Assembly (NCBI RefSeq): GCF_902150025.1
Contig: NZ_CABFVS010000011.1
Location: 143,506 to 207,505 of the forward strand
Source of the DNA: Bartonella massiliensis
GTDB lineage: Bacteria; Pseudomonadota; Alphaproteobacteria; Rhizobiales; Rhizobiaceae
Length of the DNA: 64,000 bases
Direction: 5' to 3'
Positions 18,556 through 28,709 of this stretch are shown here, piece after piece; the stretch's first letter is position 1; each line of letters opens with the position of its first letter. The translations under genes were made by a program, and so were the position numbers. The notes beneath the pieces are model-generated. The model made no database searches, was not told the origin of the DNA, and saw only the letters and a program-made list of their open reading frames with translations.

Positions 18556-20574
18556 ATGTTTGGAAGACTTACAGATCCTACGGCAGGTGCTTTTCATGCG
18601 CTTGCACATGAACCGATCGTTTTATATACATGTATCGCGATTGTTGTGGTTGGTTTAATTGCTGTTGTTGCTTTAACAGCGCTTGGGTGGTGGGGGGTCT
18701 TGTGGCGAAATTGGATTACGACTGTTGACCATAAACGCATAGGTATTATGTATATAATTCTTGGAATTATTATGCTTGTTCGCGGTTTTGCGGATGCACT
18801 TATGATGCGAACGCATCAAGCTTTAGCTCTTGGGAGTGAAACAGCGGGCTATTTGCCCCCTGAGCATTTTGATCAAATTTTTTCGGCGCATGGTACGATC
18901 ATGATTTTTTTCATGGCTACGCCTATTTTATTTGGTCTGTTTAACTATCTTATACCACTTCAAATTGGTGCACGTGATGTTGCTTTTCCCTTTGCAAATA
19001 ATCTAGGTTTTTGGATTACGGCTGCAGGGGCAATCTTGATTAATATATCACTAGGTATTGGTAATTTTGGTCGTGGTGGTTGGCTTATGTATCCACCTTT
19101 TACAGAGTTGCAAACAAGTCCAGATACAGGGGTGGACTATTATTTATGGTCGCTTCAGCTTTCTGGTATCGCGACAACAATGGGAGCAATCAATTTCATT
19201 GCAACAATGATTAAGATGCGTGCTCCTGGAATGACAATGATGAAAATGCCTATTTTTTGTTGGAGCGCTTTTGTCAGTAATGTCCTTATTTTGGTTATTT
19301 ATCCTGTTTTAGCTATCGCCTTTGCACTTTTGGCCTGTGATCGTTATCTGAGCATGAATTTCTTTACCAATGTTGGTGGCGGCAATCCAATGGTATGGAT
19401 TAACTATGTTTGGGTTTTTGGTCATCCTGAAGTTTATGTTTTGGTTGTTCCGGCGTTTGGGATTGTTTCTGAGGTTGTATCAACTTTTTCTTCAAAACGC
19501 CTCTTTGGTTATGTTTCCATGATATGGGCCATGTTGGTAATTTTGATTCTTTCGCTTCTTGTTTGGGGACATCATTTCTTCACAATGGGTGGCGGTGAAA
19601 CTGTAAATACCTTCTTTAGTATTGCGACGATGATCATCGCCGTTCCAACGGGTGTAAAAGTCTTTAATTGGTTGCTCACGATGTATAAAGGAAGGATACG
19701 CTTTGAGCCTCCAATGCTTTGGTGCATGGGAATGATCTTTACGTTCGTTGGTGGTGGATTAACGGGTGTTTTATTATCGATTGTCCCTGCTGATTGGCAA
19801 TTTCATAATTCGCTATTTTTGATAGCGCATTTTCACCATACAATTATTGGAGGTGTGGTTTTTGCTTATTTGGCTGGACTTGCTTTTTGGTTTCCAAAAG
19901 TTTTTGGGTATAAACCAAATCGCATGCTAGGTATTGCATCGTTCTGGTGTTGGTTTATTGGTTTTTATCTTGCCTTTTTCCCAGTTTATGCTCTTGGTTT
20001 AATGGGAGCGACGCGTCGTCTTCAGCATTACATGGAACCTAGTTGGCAACCGATGTTTATTATTGCTGCGCTAGGGGCTCTTATTATCTTACTTGGTATT
20101 CTCTGTTTTGTGTTACAGATTGTTTTGGCAATTTGGTATGGTATTAAACATAAAGGTCATTTACCGGTAACAATAAATGATTCTTGGGGTGATGCGCGGA
20201 CTCTTGAATGGTTAACCTCTTCCCCGCCTCCTGCATATAATTTTGCAATACTTCCAGAAGTAGAGACGGATGATGCTTATTGGAATATGAAGAAGAATGG
20301 TTATCAACGTCCGACAAGTGGATTTACAAAAATTCATATGCCATCAAATACTTCAGCTGGAATTATTGCAGGATTCTTCTCATTAGTGGTTGGTTTTGCG
20401 CTTGTTTGGCACATTTGGTGGCTTGTTGCGATTGGACTGATTGGTTTTGTTGCAACGCTTGTATGTCATTCATTAATAGGCGATCACCATGGTTATTATA
20501 TTCCAGCTGAGGAAGTGCAAAAGACAGAAGATGCTTTTACAGCTGTTCTTAAAGAACAAGGAGTAACAGTATGA
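18556..20574 (+). CDS. cyoB: Cytochrome bo3 ubiquinol oxidase subunit I
   Basis: CyoB carries heme b, heme o3 and CuB, and reduces oxygen to water while pumping protons. The 672 residues contain about 15 membrane helices. Key ligands are visible: the CuB His and cross-linked Tyr region in GHPEVYVLVVPAFG, the HH pair in WGHHFFTMG, and the HFHHTIIGG heme-ligand block. The N-terminal FSAHGTIMIFF helix carries the low-spin heme His. Its last four bases overlap the cyoC start (ATGA). Confidence 0.97.
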   Translation: MFGRLTDPTAGAFHALAHEPIVLYTCIAIVVVGLIAVVALTALGWWGVLWRNWITTVDHKRIGIMYIILGIIMLVRGFADALMMRTHQALALGSETAGYLPPEHFDQIFSAHGTIMIFFMATPILFGLFNYLIPLQIGARDVAFPFANNLGFWITAAGAILINISLGIGNFGRGGWLMYPPFTELQTSPDTGVDYYLWSLQLSGIATTMGAINFIATMIKMRAPGMTMMKMPIFCWSAFVSNVLILVIYPVLAIAFALLACDRYLSMNFFTNVGGGNPMVWINYVWVFGHPEVYVLVVPAFGIVSEVVSTFSSKRLFGYVSMIWAMLVILILSLLVWGHHFFTMGGGETVNTFFSIATMIIAVPTGVKVFNWLLTMYKGRIRFEPPMLWCMGMIFTFVGGGLTGVLLSIVPADWQFHNSLFLIAHFHHTIIGGVVFAYLAGLAFWFPKVFGYKPNRMLGIASFWCWFIGFYLAFFPVYALGLMGATRRLQHYMEPSWQPMFIIAALGALIILLGILCFVLQIVLAIWYGIKHKGHLPVTINDSWGDARTLEWLTSSPPPAYNFAILPEVETDDAYWNMKKNGYQRPTSGFTKIHMPSNTSAGIIAGFFSLVVGFALVWHIWWLVAIGLIGFVATLVCHSLIGDHHGYYIPAEEVQKTEDAFTAVLKEQGVTV

Positions 20575-21239
20575 GCGCAGTAACAATGAATAATGCGAAG
20601 ACAGTGGATGAGCATCATCACGACAATAGCTCGATAATGACGTTTGGATTTTGGGTCTATATTCTTTCAGACTTGATTCTGTTTTCGACACTTTTTTCAA
20701 GTTTTGCTGTTTTTTCTGCTTCTTATGGTGGTGGTAAAGCGGGCAATGAATTTATAGATTTAAAGTTTGTGTTGGTTGAGACGGCTTTTTTATTGTTGTC
20801 ATCAATTACTTATGGGTTTGTGATGGTACAGGCACATAAGAACAGTATCAGTAGTGTGCGTTTATGGATGGCCATTACCTTTATACTTGGAGGTTGCTTC
20901 ATTGCTATGGAGCTTTATGAATTCCATGAACTATTGGGTGAGGTCTTTTATTACGAGCCTCGTGCTTATGTGGGTATTGATCCAGCAACAGGTTTACAGC
21001 TTTTTGGAAAAGAGGTTTTATCTGCTTATTGGTCAGCATTTTTTGCTTTGGTTGGCACTCACGGGCTTCACGTAAGTGTTGGTCTTCTTTGGATGGTGGT
21101 GATGTTTTTTCATCTACGTCGGAGTGGTTTAGATCAGGATAATAAAACGCGTCTAACATGCCTTTCAATTTTCTGGCATTTACTTGATATTGTGTGGGTT
21201 GGTGTTTTCACCATGGTTTATTTATTAGGAGCGTTGTGA
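20571..21239 (+). CDS. cyoC: Cytochrome bo3 ubiquinol oxidase subunit III
   Basis: CyoC is the five-helix stabilising subunit. The 222 residues begin with a His-rich hydrophilic leader, then MTFGFWVYILSDLILFSTLF, typical of CyoC. The conserved GTHGLHVSVGLLWM block and a C-terminal FWHLLDIVWVGVFTMVYLLG are present. The start overlaps cyoB and the stop overlaps cyoD, so the operon is tightly coupled. Confidence 0.96.
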   Translation: MSAVTMNNAKTVDEHHHDNSSIMTFGFWVYILSDLILFSTLFSSFAVFSASYGGGKAGNEFIDLKFVLVETAFLLLSSITYGFVMVQAHKNSISSVRLWMAITFILGGCFIAMELYEFHELLGEVFYYEPRAYVGIDPATGLQLFGKEVLSAYWSAFFALVGTHGLHVSVGLLWMVVMFFHLRRSGLDQDNKTRLTCLSIFWHLLDIVWVGVFTMVYLLGAL

Positions 21240-21907
21240 TGAGTATGCAAAATGAAGCACATGGTCCCAGTACTGGTTCCTATTTAATCGGTTTTATTCT
21301 GGCTGTATTTTTCACTTTGGGTTCTTTTATTCCTGTGATGTATGGAATGATGGAAAGTTGGGCGATTAGTACAAAGGTTGCATATCTTATTGGGATGGCA
21401 CTTATTCAAATTATCGTACAAATTGTTTTCTTTTTGCACTTGAACTCTGGTCCAGATGCCAAGTGGAATTTAAGCGCTTTATGGTTTGCAGCCATTTGCG
21501 TTTTTCTTATTATTGGTGGTACGTGGTGGGCTATTTCCCACTTGAACTATAATATGATGGGCGGTTCAGGACGTGTTATTGAACCGGAAATATCGGGTGT
21601 AGAGGGTGCTTCAGTATCTGAGCAGTTATCAAACAAAGATATATCCGTAAGAAAACAGCCAGAAAAGATGCTGGAGTTAGAAATGCCTATGGATCAAACG
21701 CCAGGTGTGCAAACTCCTGTGGATCAAGTCCCTGGTTCAGAAACTCCTATGGATCAAACGCCAGGTGTGCAAACACCTGTAGATCAAGTTCCTGGTTCAG
21801 AAACTCCTATGGAACAAACGCCAGGTTTGCAAACTCCTGTGGATCAAATTCCTGGTTCAGAAATTCCCATGGAGCAAACGCCAAGTATGCACTCTCCTGT
21901 AGAATAG
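21239..21907 (+). CDS. cyoD: Cytochrome bo3 oxidase subunit IV with repeat tail
   Basis: CyoD is the small three-helix assembly subunit. The start is ATG 21239, overlapping the cyoC stop as TGATG, and gives 222 residues. Residues about 1-105 are a normal CyoD with three membrane helices (including YLIGMALIQIIVQIVFFLHL). Homologues usually end near 110-130 residues. Here a hydrophilic extension follows, and from about residue 149 it is built of a 20-residue unit starting PMDQTPGVQTPVDQ, repeated about 3.7 times to the end. No cyoE (heme o synthase) follows, so that gene must lie elsewhere. Confidence 0.93.
   Translation: MSMQNEAHGPSTGSYLIGFILAVFFTLGSFIPVMYGMMESWAISTKVAYLIGMALIQIIVQIVFFLHLNSGPDAKWNLSALWFAAICVFLIIGGTWWAISHLNYNMMGGSGRVIEPEISGVEGASVSEQLSNKDISVRKQPEKMLELEMPMDQTPGVQTPVDQVPGSETPMDQTPGVQTPVDQVPGSETPMEQTPGLQTPVDQIPGSEIPMEQTPSMHSPVE
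21684..21906 (+). repeat. 60-bp tandem repeat inside cyoD
   Basis: About 3.7 copies of a 60-base in-frame unit lie at the 3' end of cyoD. Each encodes a Pro/Thr/Gln-rich 20-mer with the pattern P-M-(D/E)-Q-T-P-G-x-Q-T-P-V-D-Q-(V/I)-P-G-S-E-(T/I). The first two units are nearly identical, and later ones carry scattered substitutions. Copy number may vary between strains through slippage. Confidence 0.9.
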
Positions 21908-22306
21908 CTGTGAGAAATGCTTGTAGAGCTGATGCGGACTGTATCAGTTCTTACAAGGTGCTACTGCTGGAACTCGTAGGATATGAAAGAGGGGGCTCAG
22001 TATAAGATATCAGTGGAATGCATATCATGATTTTGACTGTGCTTTTATTTTTAACAAGACGGTTCATTGAGCGTTTAGTCAAGCTTTAAAACAAATAGCT
22101 ATTGTAGAATATACAAAGAATGGTTTTTATAAAATTCAATACAAAGAAAGAGAGCGTAAAAAACAAGTTTTTATGTTGTGTGCGATAAAGCTACAAAGAA
22201 ATAACATTTTAGTTTTATAGGATTTATATTAAAGAGAGCATTGAAGTTATTTATAATCATAATGAGCAGTTGAAATCGAAAATTTAGAGAATAATCAGAA
22301 AACTTA
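21908..22306. other. Intergenic, no gene seen
   Basis: This 400-base gap lies between cyoD and gpsA. It holds only short open frames of no recognisable family. The promoter of gpsA should be at its right end. Confidence 0.4.
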
Positions 22307-23311
22307 ATGAAAAACATTGCAATGACAGTTATTGGTGCGGGTTCTTTTGGTACTGCATTAGCCATTGCTCTTGCTCGTAATGGCCATAATGTTTTACTTT
22401 GGGGATATAATTCTCAACATATCAAAAAATTACAGGAACAACGTTGTAATCAAATATATTTACCTGATATTCGATTTCCTGAAAATTTATTACTTGAAGC
22501 TTCGCTTGAAACTGCAATAACAGCAAGTGATAATATATTAATCGCTGTTCCAAGCCACGTATTTCGTCAAGTGTTGTATAATATCCAGCCTTATTTGGAT
22601 GAACATTCACGCGTTATTTGGGCAGCGAAAGGTTTAGAACATGGTACTGGACGTTTCTTACAAGAAGTTGCTCGTGAGATTTTAGGTGAAAAAATCCCTT
22701 TAGCTGTTTTTTCTGGACCAACTTTTGCTAAAGAACTCGCTATTGGTTGGCCTACTGCGATGACGATAGCAACTTCTGATGTTGAGTTTGGTAAAGAATT
22801 GCAGCGACTTTTTCATTGTGACAAAAGTTTTAGAGTTTATAAAAGCTCAGATATGATTGGTGTGCAATTAGGGGGAGCCGTTAAAAATGTTATTGCTATT
22901 GGTGCAGGAATATCAGATGGCATGGGATTTGGAGCAAATGCACGAATAGCTCTCATCACACGAGGATTAGCTGAAATTAGTCGTTTAGGGAGCGCTATGG
23001 GGGCTGAGCTTTCCACATTTATGGGAATGACAGGCTTAGGTGACCTTGTTTTGACATGTACTGACGATCAGTCGCGTAATCGTCGTTTTGGAATACTTCT
23101 TGGTAAAGGAATAGATATAAAAGAGGCAGAAAAACAAATTGGTCAGGTTGTGGAAGGATACTTAAATACCAAGGAAGTACATATATTAGCGCAACGCATG
23201 AGGGTAGAAATGCCTATTGTAGAACAAATTTATCAAATTCTCTATTGTGGTAAAAACGTAACTGAAGCTGCTAACACATTACTAAGCCGCACGCTCAAGG
23301 ACGAAATATAA
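22307..23311 (+). CDS. gpsA: Glycerol-3-phosphate dehydrogenase [NAD(P)+]
   Basis: GpsA reduces dihydroxyacetone phosphate to sn-glycerol 3-phosphate for phospholipid synthesis. The 334 residues fit the family. The Rossmann motif [12 protein letters not shown] starts at about residue 8. [13 protein letters not shown] and the catalytic Lys block [17 protein letters not shown] are present, as is the C-terminal substrate block [21 protein letters not shown]. It is a single gene, convergent with fabI across a long decayed gap. Confidence 0.96.
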   Translation: MKNIAMTVIGAGSFGTALAIALARNGHNVLLWGYNSQHIKKLQEQRCNQIYLPDIRFPENLLLEASLETAITASDNILIAVPSHVFRQVLYNIQPYLDEHSRVIWAAKGLEHGTGRFLQEVAREILGEKIPLAVFSGPTFAKELAIGWPTAMTIATSDVEFGKELQRLFHCDKSFRVYKSSDMIGVQLGGAVKNVIAIGAGISDGMGFGANARIALITRGLAEISRLGSAMGAELSTFMGMTGLGDLVLTCTDDQSRNRRFGILLGKGIDIKEAEKQIGQVVEGYLNTKEVHILAQRMRVEMPIVEQIYQILYCGKNVTEAANTLLSRTLKDEI

Positions 23312-24677
23312 TACGAGCCTGTGTTTTTAAATATTTCCAATCTTAAAAAAAATAGAAACATTCTATGAAAAAATATAAAATAGATTTTGTTGATGATTTT
23401 ATAAGATAGTTATAACTCAAAAAATTACAGTTTCATGTCGTTTGATTTTTTTTTATGAAAAATGGCTGAAATATAAAATCTTTGTCTTTTGTTAAGCTAT
23501 TGTTTTAAAATAAATTATCGTTTCCACTTAAACATGTTTTGTACTGCAATGGAAGGAATATTTTGTTTTTTTAAAACACATCTCACAATACTATTTGTAA
23601 ACAGAATAATAGAAGATTTATTGGGGAGCGACATTTCATTTATGTAAGGTATAAGCTAAAAATATCATTTGCTATTACCCAATTTCCAATATTATTTGCT
23701 GCGTGTAATAGCTAGATAAGGGGAGGGTATTACGTATCTCTGTTTGTGTGATCTCTGAAAAAAATGGCAACCTAATTTGATAAGAATATAAAGTTTTAAA
23801 GGTACAGTTTTCATTTCTACCATTATTTTTAATTTAGCCTTACGACTTGCAAAGGCATCTAAAGCAATAGCTTTTAAATAATGGATATACTGTCTTACCT
23901 CACATTTATTTTTCTCGTTTTTTAATGAAAGCACATCTCCTGATGTATTAGATAAGATAGAGCGTCCAAAACAAAAACACTATCGCTGTTGCTCATTTAT
24001 GTACTTTTTAACAAGGCATCTCTCAATACAGGCAACTCCATTCCAAAATGGTACTATAAATAGTATAATTGAACTCTCTGTGAAATACACAAAATTTATT
24101 ATGCTTCTCATCTTAATGTTTTATTCTAAATATGTTACGGCTTTAGAATTAGATGTTGATTTACAACAAGTAGCAGAAAAGGCATGGAACTTGTTAGGAA
24201 AATAACGCCATAAAACACAAAACTTTTTAGAAAAATCGATTGTAGAGGTATGGTAGCTTTTTATAAAACACTCCGCAAAACAATAACAATGACACAATTG
24301 GCTTTGTGTTTGCTTATCCCTACAGGAATTCTTACACGTCCTTTGCGTTATATTTATAAAAATCAGATTGAGAAAATATATGGATTATCCTTGGATCGAA
24401 AAGTTGAAAGGAAAGCGTAATTCTACCACAGAATTTCATTTTTCCTTGTCATCAGAGGGATTAAAAATTTTAGAAACAAGCACGTTTGCTATCTCGTAAT
24501 GATTTCTGTATTCTGCGACAGATTGTGATTCTCTTGGTAAGAATTGTATATCATCATATACGCAAAAGATTGGATTTTAAACTTTCCCATGAGATTCAGT
24601 CTAGTAGAGACAGCAACTCAATACGCGATTAAAGTACTTTACAGATGATTGATTTTCTTTTTTAAGTCGGATGTTTT
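23312..24677. other. Long gene-poor gap with decayed coding remnants
   Basis: I see no intact gene in these 1.37 kb. On the minus strand, 23692-23934 encodes an open 80-residue piece with YLKAIALDAFASRKAKLK and PLKLYILIKLG. It resembles the broken sequences near 0.33-0.69 and 47.65-48.04 kb and is the best-preserved copy. On the plus strand 23999-24205 is a 68-residue frame with one hydrophobic segment, and 24250-24420 is a 56-residue frame. I recognise neither, and neither has clear support as a gene. Confidence 0.45.
23692..23934 (-). pseudogene. Remnant of an unidentified dispersed family
   Basis: This is an 80-codon open frame with YIHYLKAIALDAFASRKAKL in its first half and LKLYILIKLGCHFFQRS in its second. 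The same order of motifs can be followed, across stops and shifts, in two other intergenic regions of this window (near 0.33-0.69 and 47.65-48.04 kb). I do not recognise the family. The repeated decay suggests a former multicopy gene, possibly phage-derived. Confidence 0.4.
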
Positions 24678-25496
24678 TTATCCTTCTTGAGAATCTTCAG
24701 TTTTTTTCAGTTCTTCAAGTATTGGCATAGACATGATGTTATAGCCTGAATCAACATAATGGATTTCACCTGTAACGCCTGATGATAAGTCAGAGAGTAA
24801 ATAAAGGGCAGACTTTCCAATTTCATGAATATTCACGGTACGACGTAATGGAGCATTACGGCGTTGATGTGAAAATATTGCACGTGCAGCTGCAATACCA
24901 TTACCCGCTAAGGTTCTAATGGGACCCGCTGAAATCGCATTGACGCGGATATTTTGTGGGCCAAAGTCCGCTGCTAAATAACGGACCATAGCTTCTAAAG
25001 CAGCCTTAGCAACCCCCATGATATTATAATTAGGTACAACTTGTTGTGAAGCACCATAAGTAAGGGTTAAAAGTGCTCCTCCATTAGGCATAAGCTTGCC
25101 TGCGCGCTGAGCAATTTCAGTAAAGGAATAAGCTGAAATCACCATTGTACGTTGAAAGTTTTCACGTGTTGTAACATCAACGTAACGCCCTTTTAGCTGA
25201 TTTTTATCTGAAAAACCAATGGCATGGACAATAAAATCAATCGTTTTCCATTCTTTTTCAAGTTTCTCAAAAACGTCGTCAACATTTTCAATTTTTTCAA
25301 CATCACACTCTAGAACTAATTTGCAGCCAAGCTTATCTGCTAGGGGCTGAACACGTTTTCCAAAAGCATCTCCTTGATAAGTTAATGCTAATTCAGCTCC
25401 TGCTTGTGCGAGTTGACAGGCAATGCCCCAAGCAATTGAATGGTCATTTGCAATTCCCATAATAAGGCCACGTTTGCCCTCCATCAAACCTTTCAT
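24678..25496 (-). CDS. fabI: Enoyl-ACP reductase (NADH) FabI
   Basis: FabI performs the last reduction of each fatty acid elongation cycle. The 272 residues have the SDR-type nucleotide motif GIANDHSIAWGIA near the N-terminus, the catalytic Tyr-x6-Lys in YNIMGVAKAALE, and SAGPIRTLAG near the substrate loop. The order fabI-fabB-fabA, all on the minus strand, is characteristic of related alphaproteobacteria. There are 48 bases to fabB. Confidence 0.96.
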   Translation of the reverse strand: MKGLMEGKRGLIMGIANDHSIAWGIACQLAQAGAELALTYQGDAFGKRVQPLADKLGCKLVLECDVEKIENVDDVFEKLEKEWKTIDFIVHAIGFSDKNQLKGRYVDVTTRENFQRTMVISAYSFTEIAQRAGKLMPNGGALLTLTYGASQQVVPNYNIMGVAKAALEAMVRYLAADFGPQNIRVNAISAGPIRTLAGNGIAAARAIFSHQRRNAPLRRTVNIHEIGKSALYLLSDLSSGVTGEIHYVDSGYNIMSMPILEELKKTEDSQEG

Positions 25497-25544
25497 ATTA
25501 TTCTCCGTAAGACCGTACTTTTTTCAATTACTAAGAACTTTCTT

Positions 25545-26765
25545 TTATATATAGCGTTGAAAAACAAGCGTTGCATTGGTACCGCCAAAGCCAAAAGTGT
25601 TTGACAATACGGTATTCAGTTGTTGATGATCACGCCGTTCACGGACGATTGGCATATCAGCAAAAGCTGGATCAAGTTCTTCAATATGGGCACTTTCACA
25701 AATAAAATTATGATTCATCATTAACAATGTATAGATTGCTTCGTGAACACCTGCAGCTCCTAAGGAATGCCCTGTTAGAGATTTGGTGGCAGAAATGGGG
25801 GGACATTGATCACCCGCTCCAAAAATACGGCGGATAGCCTCTATTTCAGGAGGATCACCAACAGGCGTTGCTGTTGCATGGGGATTGATATAATCAATTT
25901 TATTATTGACTGTTGCAAGGGCCATGCGCATGCATCGTTCTGCTCCCTCTCCTGATGGAGCAACCATATCATATCCATCGGATGTTGCACCATATCCAAT
26001 GATTTCTCCGTAGATTTTTGCACCACGTGCTTTAGCACATTCTAGTTCTTCAAGAACCAAAACACCAGCTCCTCCAGAAATAACAAATCCATCACGATTG
26101 ACATCATAGGCACGTGAAGCTTTGTGAGGGATGTCATTATATCTACTAGACATAGCACCCATAGCATCAAATAAAACAGAAAGTGTCCAATCCAAATCTT
26201 CGCAGCCACCGGCAAAGACACGATCTTGCTTGCCATATTGTATCATTTCATAAGCATTCCCAATACAATGATTGGAGGTAGCACAAGCTGAAGAGATTGA
26301 ATAATTAACTCCTTTTATTTTAAAAAAAGTTGCAAGTGTTGCGGATGCTGTAGAACTCATTGCTTTAGGCACAACAAAAGGCCCAACACGTTTTGGACCC
26401 TTTTGGCGTGTAATATCAGCTGCTTCTACGATTGATTGCGTTGAAGCACCTCCAGAACCCATAATAATACCAGTGTGTTCGTTTGATACTTCATGAGGCT
26501 CTAGGCCAGCATCAGCAATCGCTTGATCCATAGCAATATGATTCCATGCTGTTCCACGTCCATGAAAACGGAGAGCACGTCGATCTACGAGTTCTTCTAT
26601 ATTAATATCGGGTTTACCGTAAACTCTACTACGGAAGCCCAATTCGGCATACTGAGGTGCGTAAGAAATCCCGGATTTTGCTTCATATAAACTGGTTAAA
26701 ACGGCCTCTGGATTATTCCCAATCGCGGAGACAATTCCCATTCCAGTTACAACAACTCGACGCAT
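25545..26765 (-). CDS. fabB: 3-oxoacyl-ACP synthase I (FabB)
   Basis: FabB elongates acyl-ACPs and is required for unsaturated fatty acids made through FabA. The 406 residues carry the thiolase-fold catalytic triad: Cys in [12 protein letters not shown], His in [14 protein letters not shown] and His in [16 protein letters not shown]. The N-terminus [16 protein letters not shown] and the glycine-rich [12 protein letters not shown] tail are typical. It lies 57 bases downstream of fabA. Confidence 0.96.
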   Translation of the reverse strand: MRRVVVTGMGIVSAIGNNPEAVLTSLYEAKSGISYAPQYAELGFRSRVYGKPDINIEELVDRRALRFHGRGTAWNHIAMDQAIADAGLEPHEVSNEHTGIIMGSGGASTQSIVEAADITRQKGPKRVGPFVVPKAMSSTASATLATFFKIKGVNYSISSACATSNHCIGNAYEMIQYGKQDRVFAGGCEDLDWTLSVLFDAMGAMSSRYNDIPHKASRAYDVNRDGFVISGGAGVLVLEELECAKARGAKIYGEIIGYGATSDGYDMVAPSGEGAERCMRMALATVNNKIDYINPHATATPVGDPPEIEAIRRIFGAGDQCPPISATKSLTGHSLGAAGVHEAIYTLLMMNHNFICESAHIEELDPAFADMPIVRERRDHQQLNTVLSNTFGFGGTNATLVFQRYI

Positions 26766-26822
26766 CCATACCTCCTTGTTCCATACAGAATAGTAAAAGA
26801 TTTTTTCTGATGAAAATAATGT

Positions 26823-27332
26823 TCAATCTTCTTTGAATAAAGCAACGCGTAAATCATTCGCCTTATAAATAGTTTCTCCATCTGCTTTTAGCCATCCATC
26901 AGCTATTCCTAAGACTAAATTTCCACGTCGAATACGCTTAAAATCTATTTCATATTCAAGAAGTTTGGTTTGTGGGGTTACCATACCTGACAATTTTACT
27001 TCACCTGTTGATATAGCCCTACCTTTCCCTGGTTCGCCCAACCAACCAAGAAAAAAACCTGTTAATTGCCACATACCATCCAATCCAAGACATCCTGGCA
27101 TAACGGGATCGCCTATAAAGTGACAATTAAAGAACCACATGTCTGGTGTCATGTCAAATTCGGCGCGAACCATCCCTTTATCGTATTTACCACCAGTTTC
27201 ACTGATTTGAGTGATTCGATGAATCATCAACATTGGTGGTGCCGGCAATTGCGCATTACCCTTACCAAACATTTCGCCGCGAGCGCAGCTCAGAAGCTCT
27301 TCATAAGTGTAGCAAGACTTTTGTTCAGCCAT
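26823..27332 (-). CDS. fabA: 3-hydroxydecanoyl-ACP dehydratase/isomerase FabA
   Basis: FabA dehydrates 3-hydroxydecanoyl-ACP and isomerises the trans-2 product to cis-3, founding the unsaturated fatty acid branch. From the ATG at 27332 ([19 protein letters not shown]) it has 169 residues, near the family norm. A start seven codons upstream is possible but less like homologues. Catalytic His and Asp are seen in [20 protein letters not shown]. It is first of fabA-fabB-fabI and divergent from irr. Confidence 0.95.
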   Translation of the reverse strand: MAEQKSCYTYEELLSCARGEMFGKGNAQLPAPPMLMIHRITQISETGGKYDKGMVRAEFDMTPDMWFFNCHFIGDPVMPGCLGLDGMWQLTGFFLGWLGEPGKGRAISTGEVKLSGMVTPQTKLLEYEIDFKRIRRGNLVLGIADGWLKADGETIYKANDLRVALFKED

Positions 27333-27565
27333 GGTTACTCCGTTTATTTGCATATATCTTTATTTCTGCGCTTTTCTCCAACCTACTTTTAGAGCAAATT
27401 TTAAAGAGAGGGAAATGATTTTATATCATTTTTAATGACAAAAGCTCTTTTTTATGTATCCTACATAGGTAATTATTTAAAAATGGAATACAAGATTGCA
27501 CCATACTATTCCCATTTTTTTATATTTTTATCTTATTGAAGCAAGAAGATATTTTAGTTTGTAAC

Positions 27566-28105
27566 ATGTCAGGAAGTTCAGATGATTTAGATATGAAGGA
27601 AGAGCAACAGTTCACAAAAGAGTGGGGAGAAGGTGTGCAATATTATTCCACTTCTATGTTAGAAAAACGTTTGCGTGAAAATGGTTTGCGTCCAACACGT
27701 CAGCGGTTAAAGCTTGCGCATATGATTTTTTCTCAGGGAAATCGTCATATTACTGCGGAAGAGCTCTATGAGGAAGCGGTGAGGGCGGATGTAACTGTAT
27801 CCTTAGCAACGGTTTACAATACACTTCACCAATTTACGGAAGCGGGATTGTTACGGATTATTGCCGTAGAAGGTTCGAAGACTTGGTTTGATACAAATAC
27901 CTCTGATCACTATCATTTTTATATAGAAGGTAAAAATCGTATTCTTGATATTCCTTGCAACTTGGAAGCATCTCCCATTATTGGGAATTTGCCTAAACCA
28001 CCAGAAGGTATGGAAATTTCACATGTTGATTTGATTGTACGATTAAAACCGAAAAATCAATCTTGTGATAGGGAGCAAGGATATTCAATGAGGAATAAAA
28101 GCTAA
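27566..28105 (+). CDS. irr: Iron response regulator Irr (Fur family)
   Basis: Irr is the alphaproteobacterial Fur-family regulator that responds to heme status rather than to iron directly. The protein has a winged-helix region (RENGLRPTRQRLKLAHMIF, then VSLATVYNTLHQFTEAGLL) and the Irr-type metal/heme site region DTNTSDHYHFYIEG. In some relatives this reads as a run of three His; here it is H-Y-H. I prefer ATG 27566 (MSGSSDDLDM), but a TTG at 27536 would add ten residues. The irr/fabA divergent pair is conserved in related genera. I see no GCPWHD-type heme motif at the N-terminus. Confidence 0.92.
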   Translation: MSGSSDDLDMKEEQQFTKEWGEGVQYYSTSMLEKRLRENGLRPTRQRLKLAHMIFSQGNRHITAEELYEEAVRADVTVSLATVYNTLHQFTEAGLLRIIAVEGSKTWFDTNTSDHYHFYIEGKNRILDIPCNLEASPIIGNLPKPPEGMEISHVDLIVRLKPKNQSCDREQGYSMRNKS

Positions 28106-28124
28106 ACTTGATGCGCTTAAGCAT

Positions 28125-28709
28125 TCACCAACCTTTTATTTTTTCATCAGGATAGATTCCCCATAATTGAGATTGATGAAGCCATCCATGAACATTATTA
28201 AGAGTGATTTTACACCATTGTCCATCGCATTGGTGGATATTGCCAATGACATTAGGCTCTACTTCTGCCACAAGTTCTGCATTGTCAGTGGGTTTTTTTC
28301 GTAGTATCAGCCTTTTTGTTTTATCTTTTTGCCATGGAATAGTTATAGCAGTTCGCTTTCCTGATAAAAGCGATTGATACACCCACCCTTCATCGCCTTC
28401 TGCATCACGAATTTTTCGCCATTGGTCATATTCTTGGATGATTTCAATAGGTAATCCCTTCTTTTTATAGGTAAAAATGATAGAATAGTTGCTTCCTGGC
28501 CCAACACGTACATTAACACGGTTAGGTTTAATCGAAGCAAATCGCGGAAGTGGTAAACCACTGGGGCCTATGTTTTGATTAAATGTTTGTGCATGCAACA
28601 AACGCGGTGAACCCAATACAATAACTTTTACGATTAAGATACATGATGCGAGCATTAAAACGCGAAACCAACGAGAATTTTGCACACTGAACTCCTTATA
28701 TTGCGTCAT
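28125..28709 (-). CDS. Exported SH3-domain protein
   Basis: The 194-residue protein has a basic N-terminus and a hydrophobic segment (about 16-35), then LLHAQ, consistent with a cleaved signal peptide. Two bacterial SH3 (SH3b) domains follow: one around VNVRVGPGSNYSIIFTYKKK to DEGWVYQSLLSG, and one around LILRKKPTDNAELVAEV to VHGWLHQSQLWG. Such proteins usually act at the cell wall or envelope, but the exact role is unknown. It is convergent with irr, with only 19 bases between the stops. Confidence 0.85.
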   Translation of the reverse strand: MTQYKEFSVQNSRWFRVLMLASCILIVKVIVLGSPRLLHAQTFNQNIGPSGLPLPRFASIKPNRVNVRVGPGSNYSIIFTYKKKGLPIEIIQEYDQWRKIRDAEGDEGWVYQSLLSGKRTAITIPWQKDKTKRLILRKKPTDNAELVAEVEPNVIGNIHQCDGQWCKITLNNVHGWLHQSQLWGIYPDEKIKGW

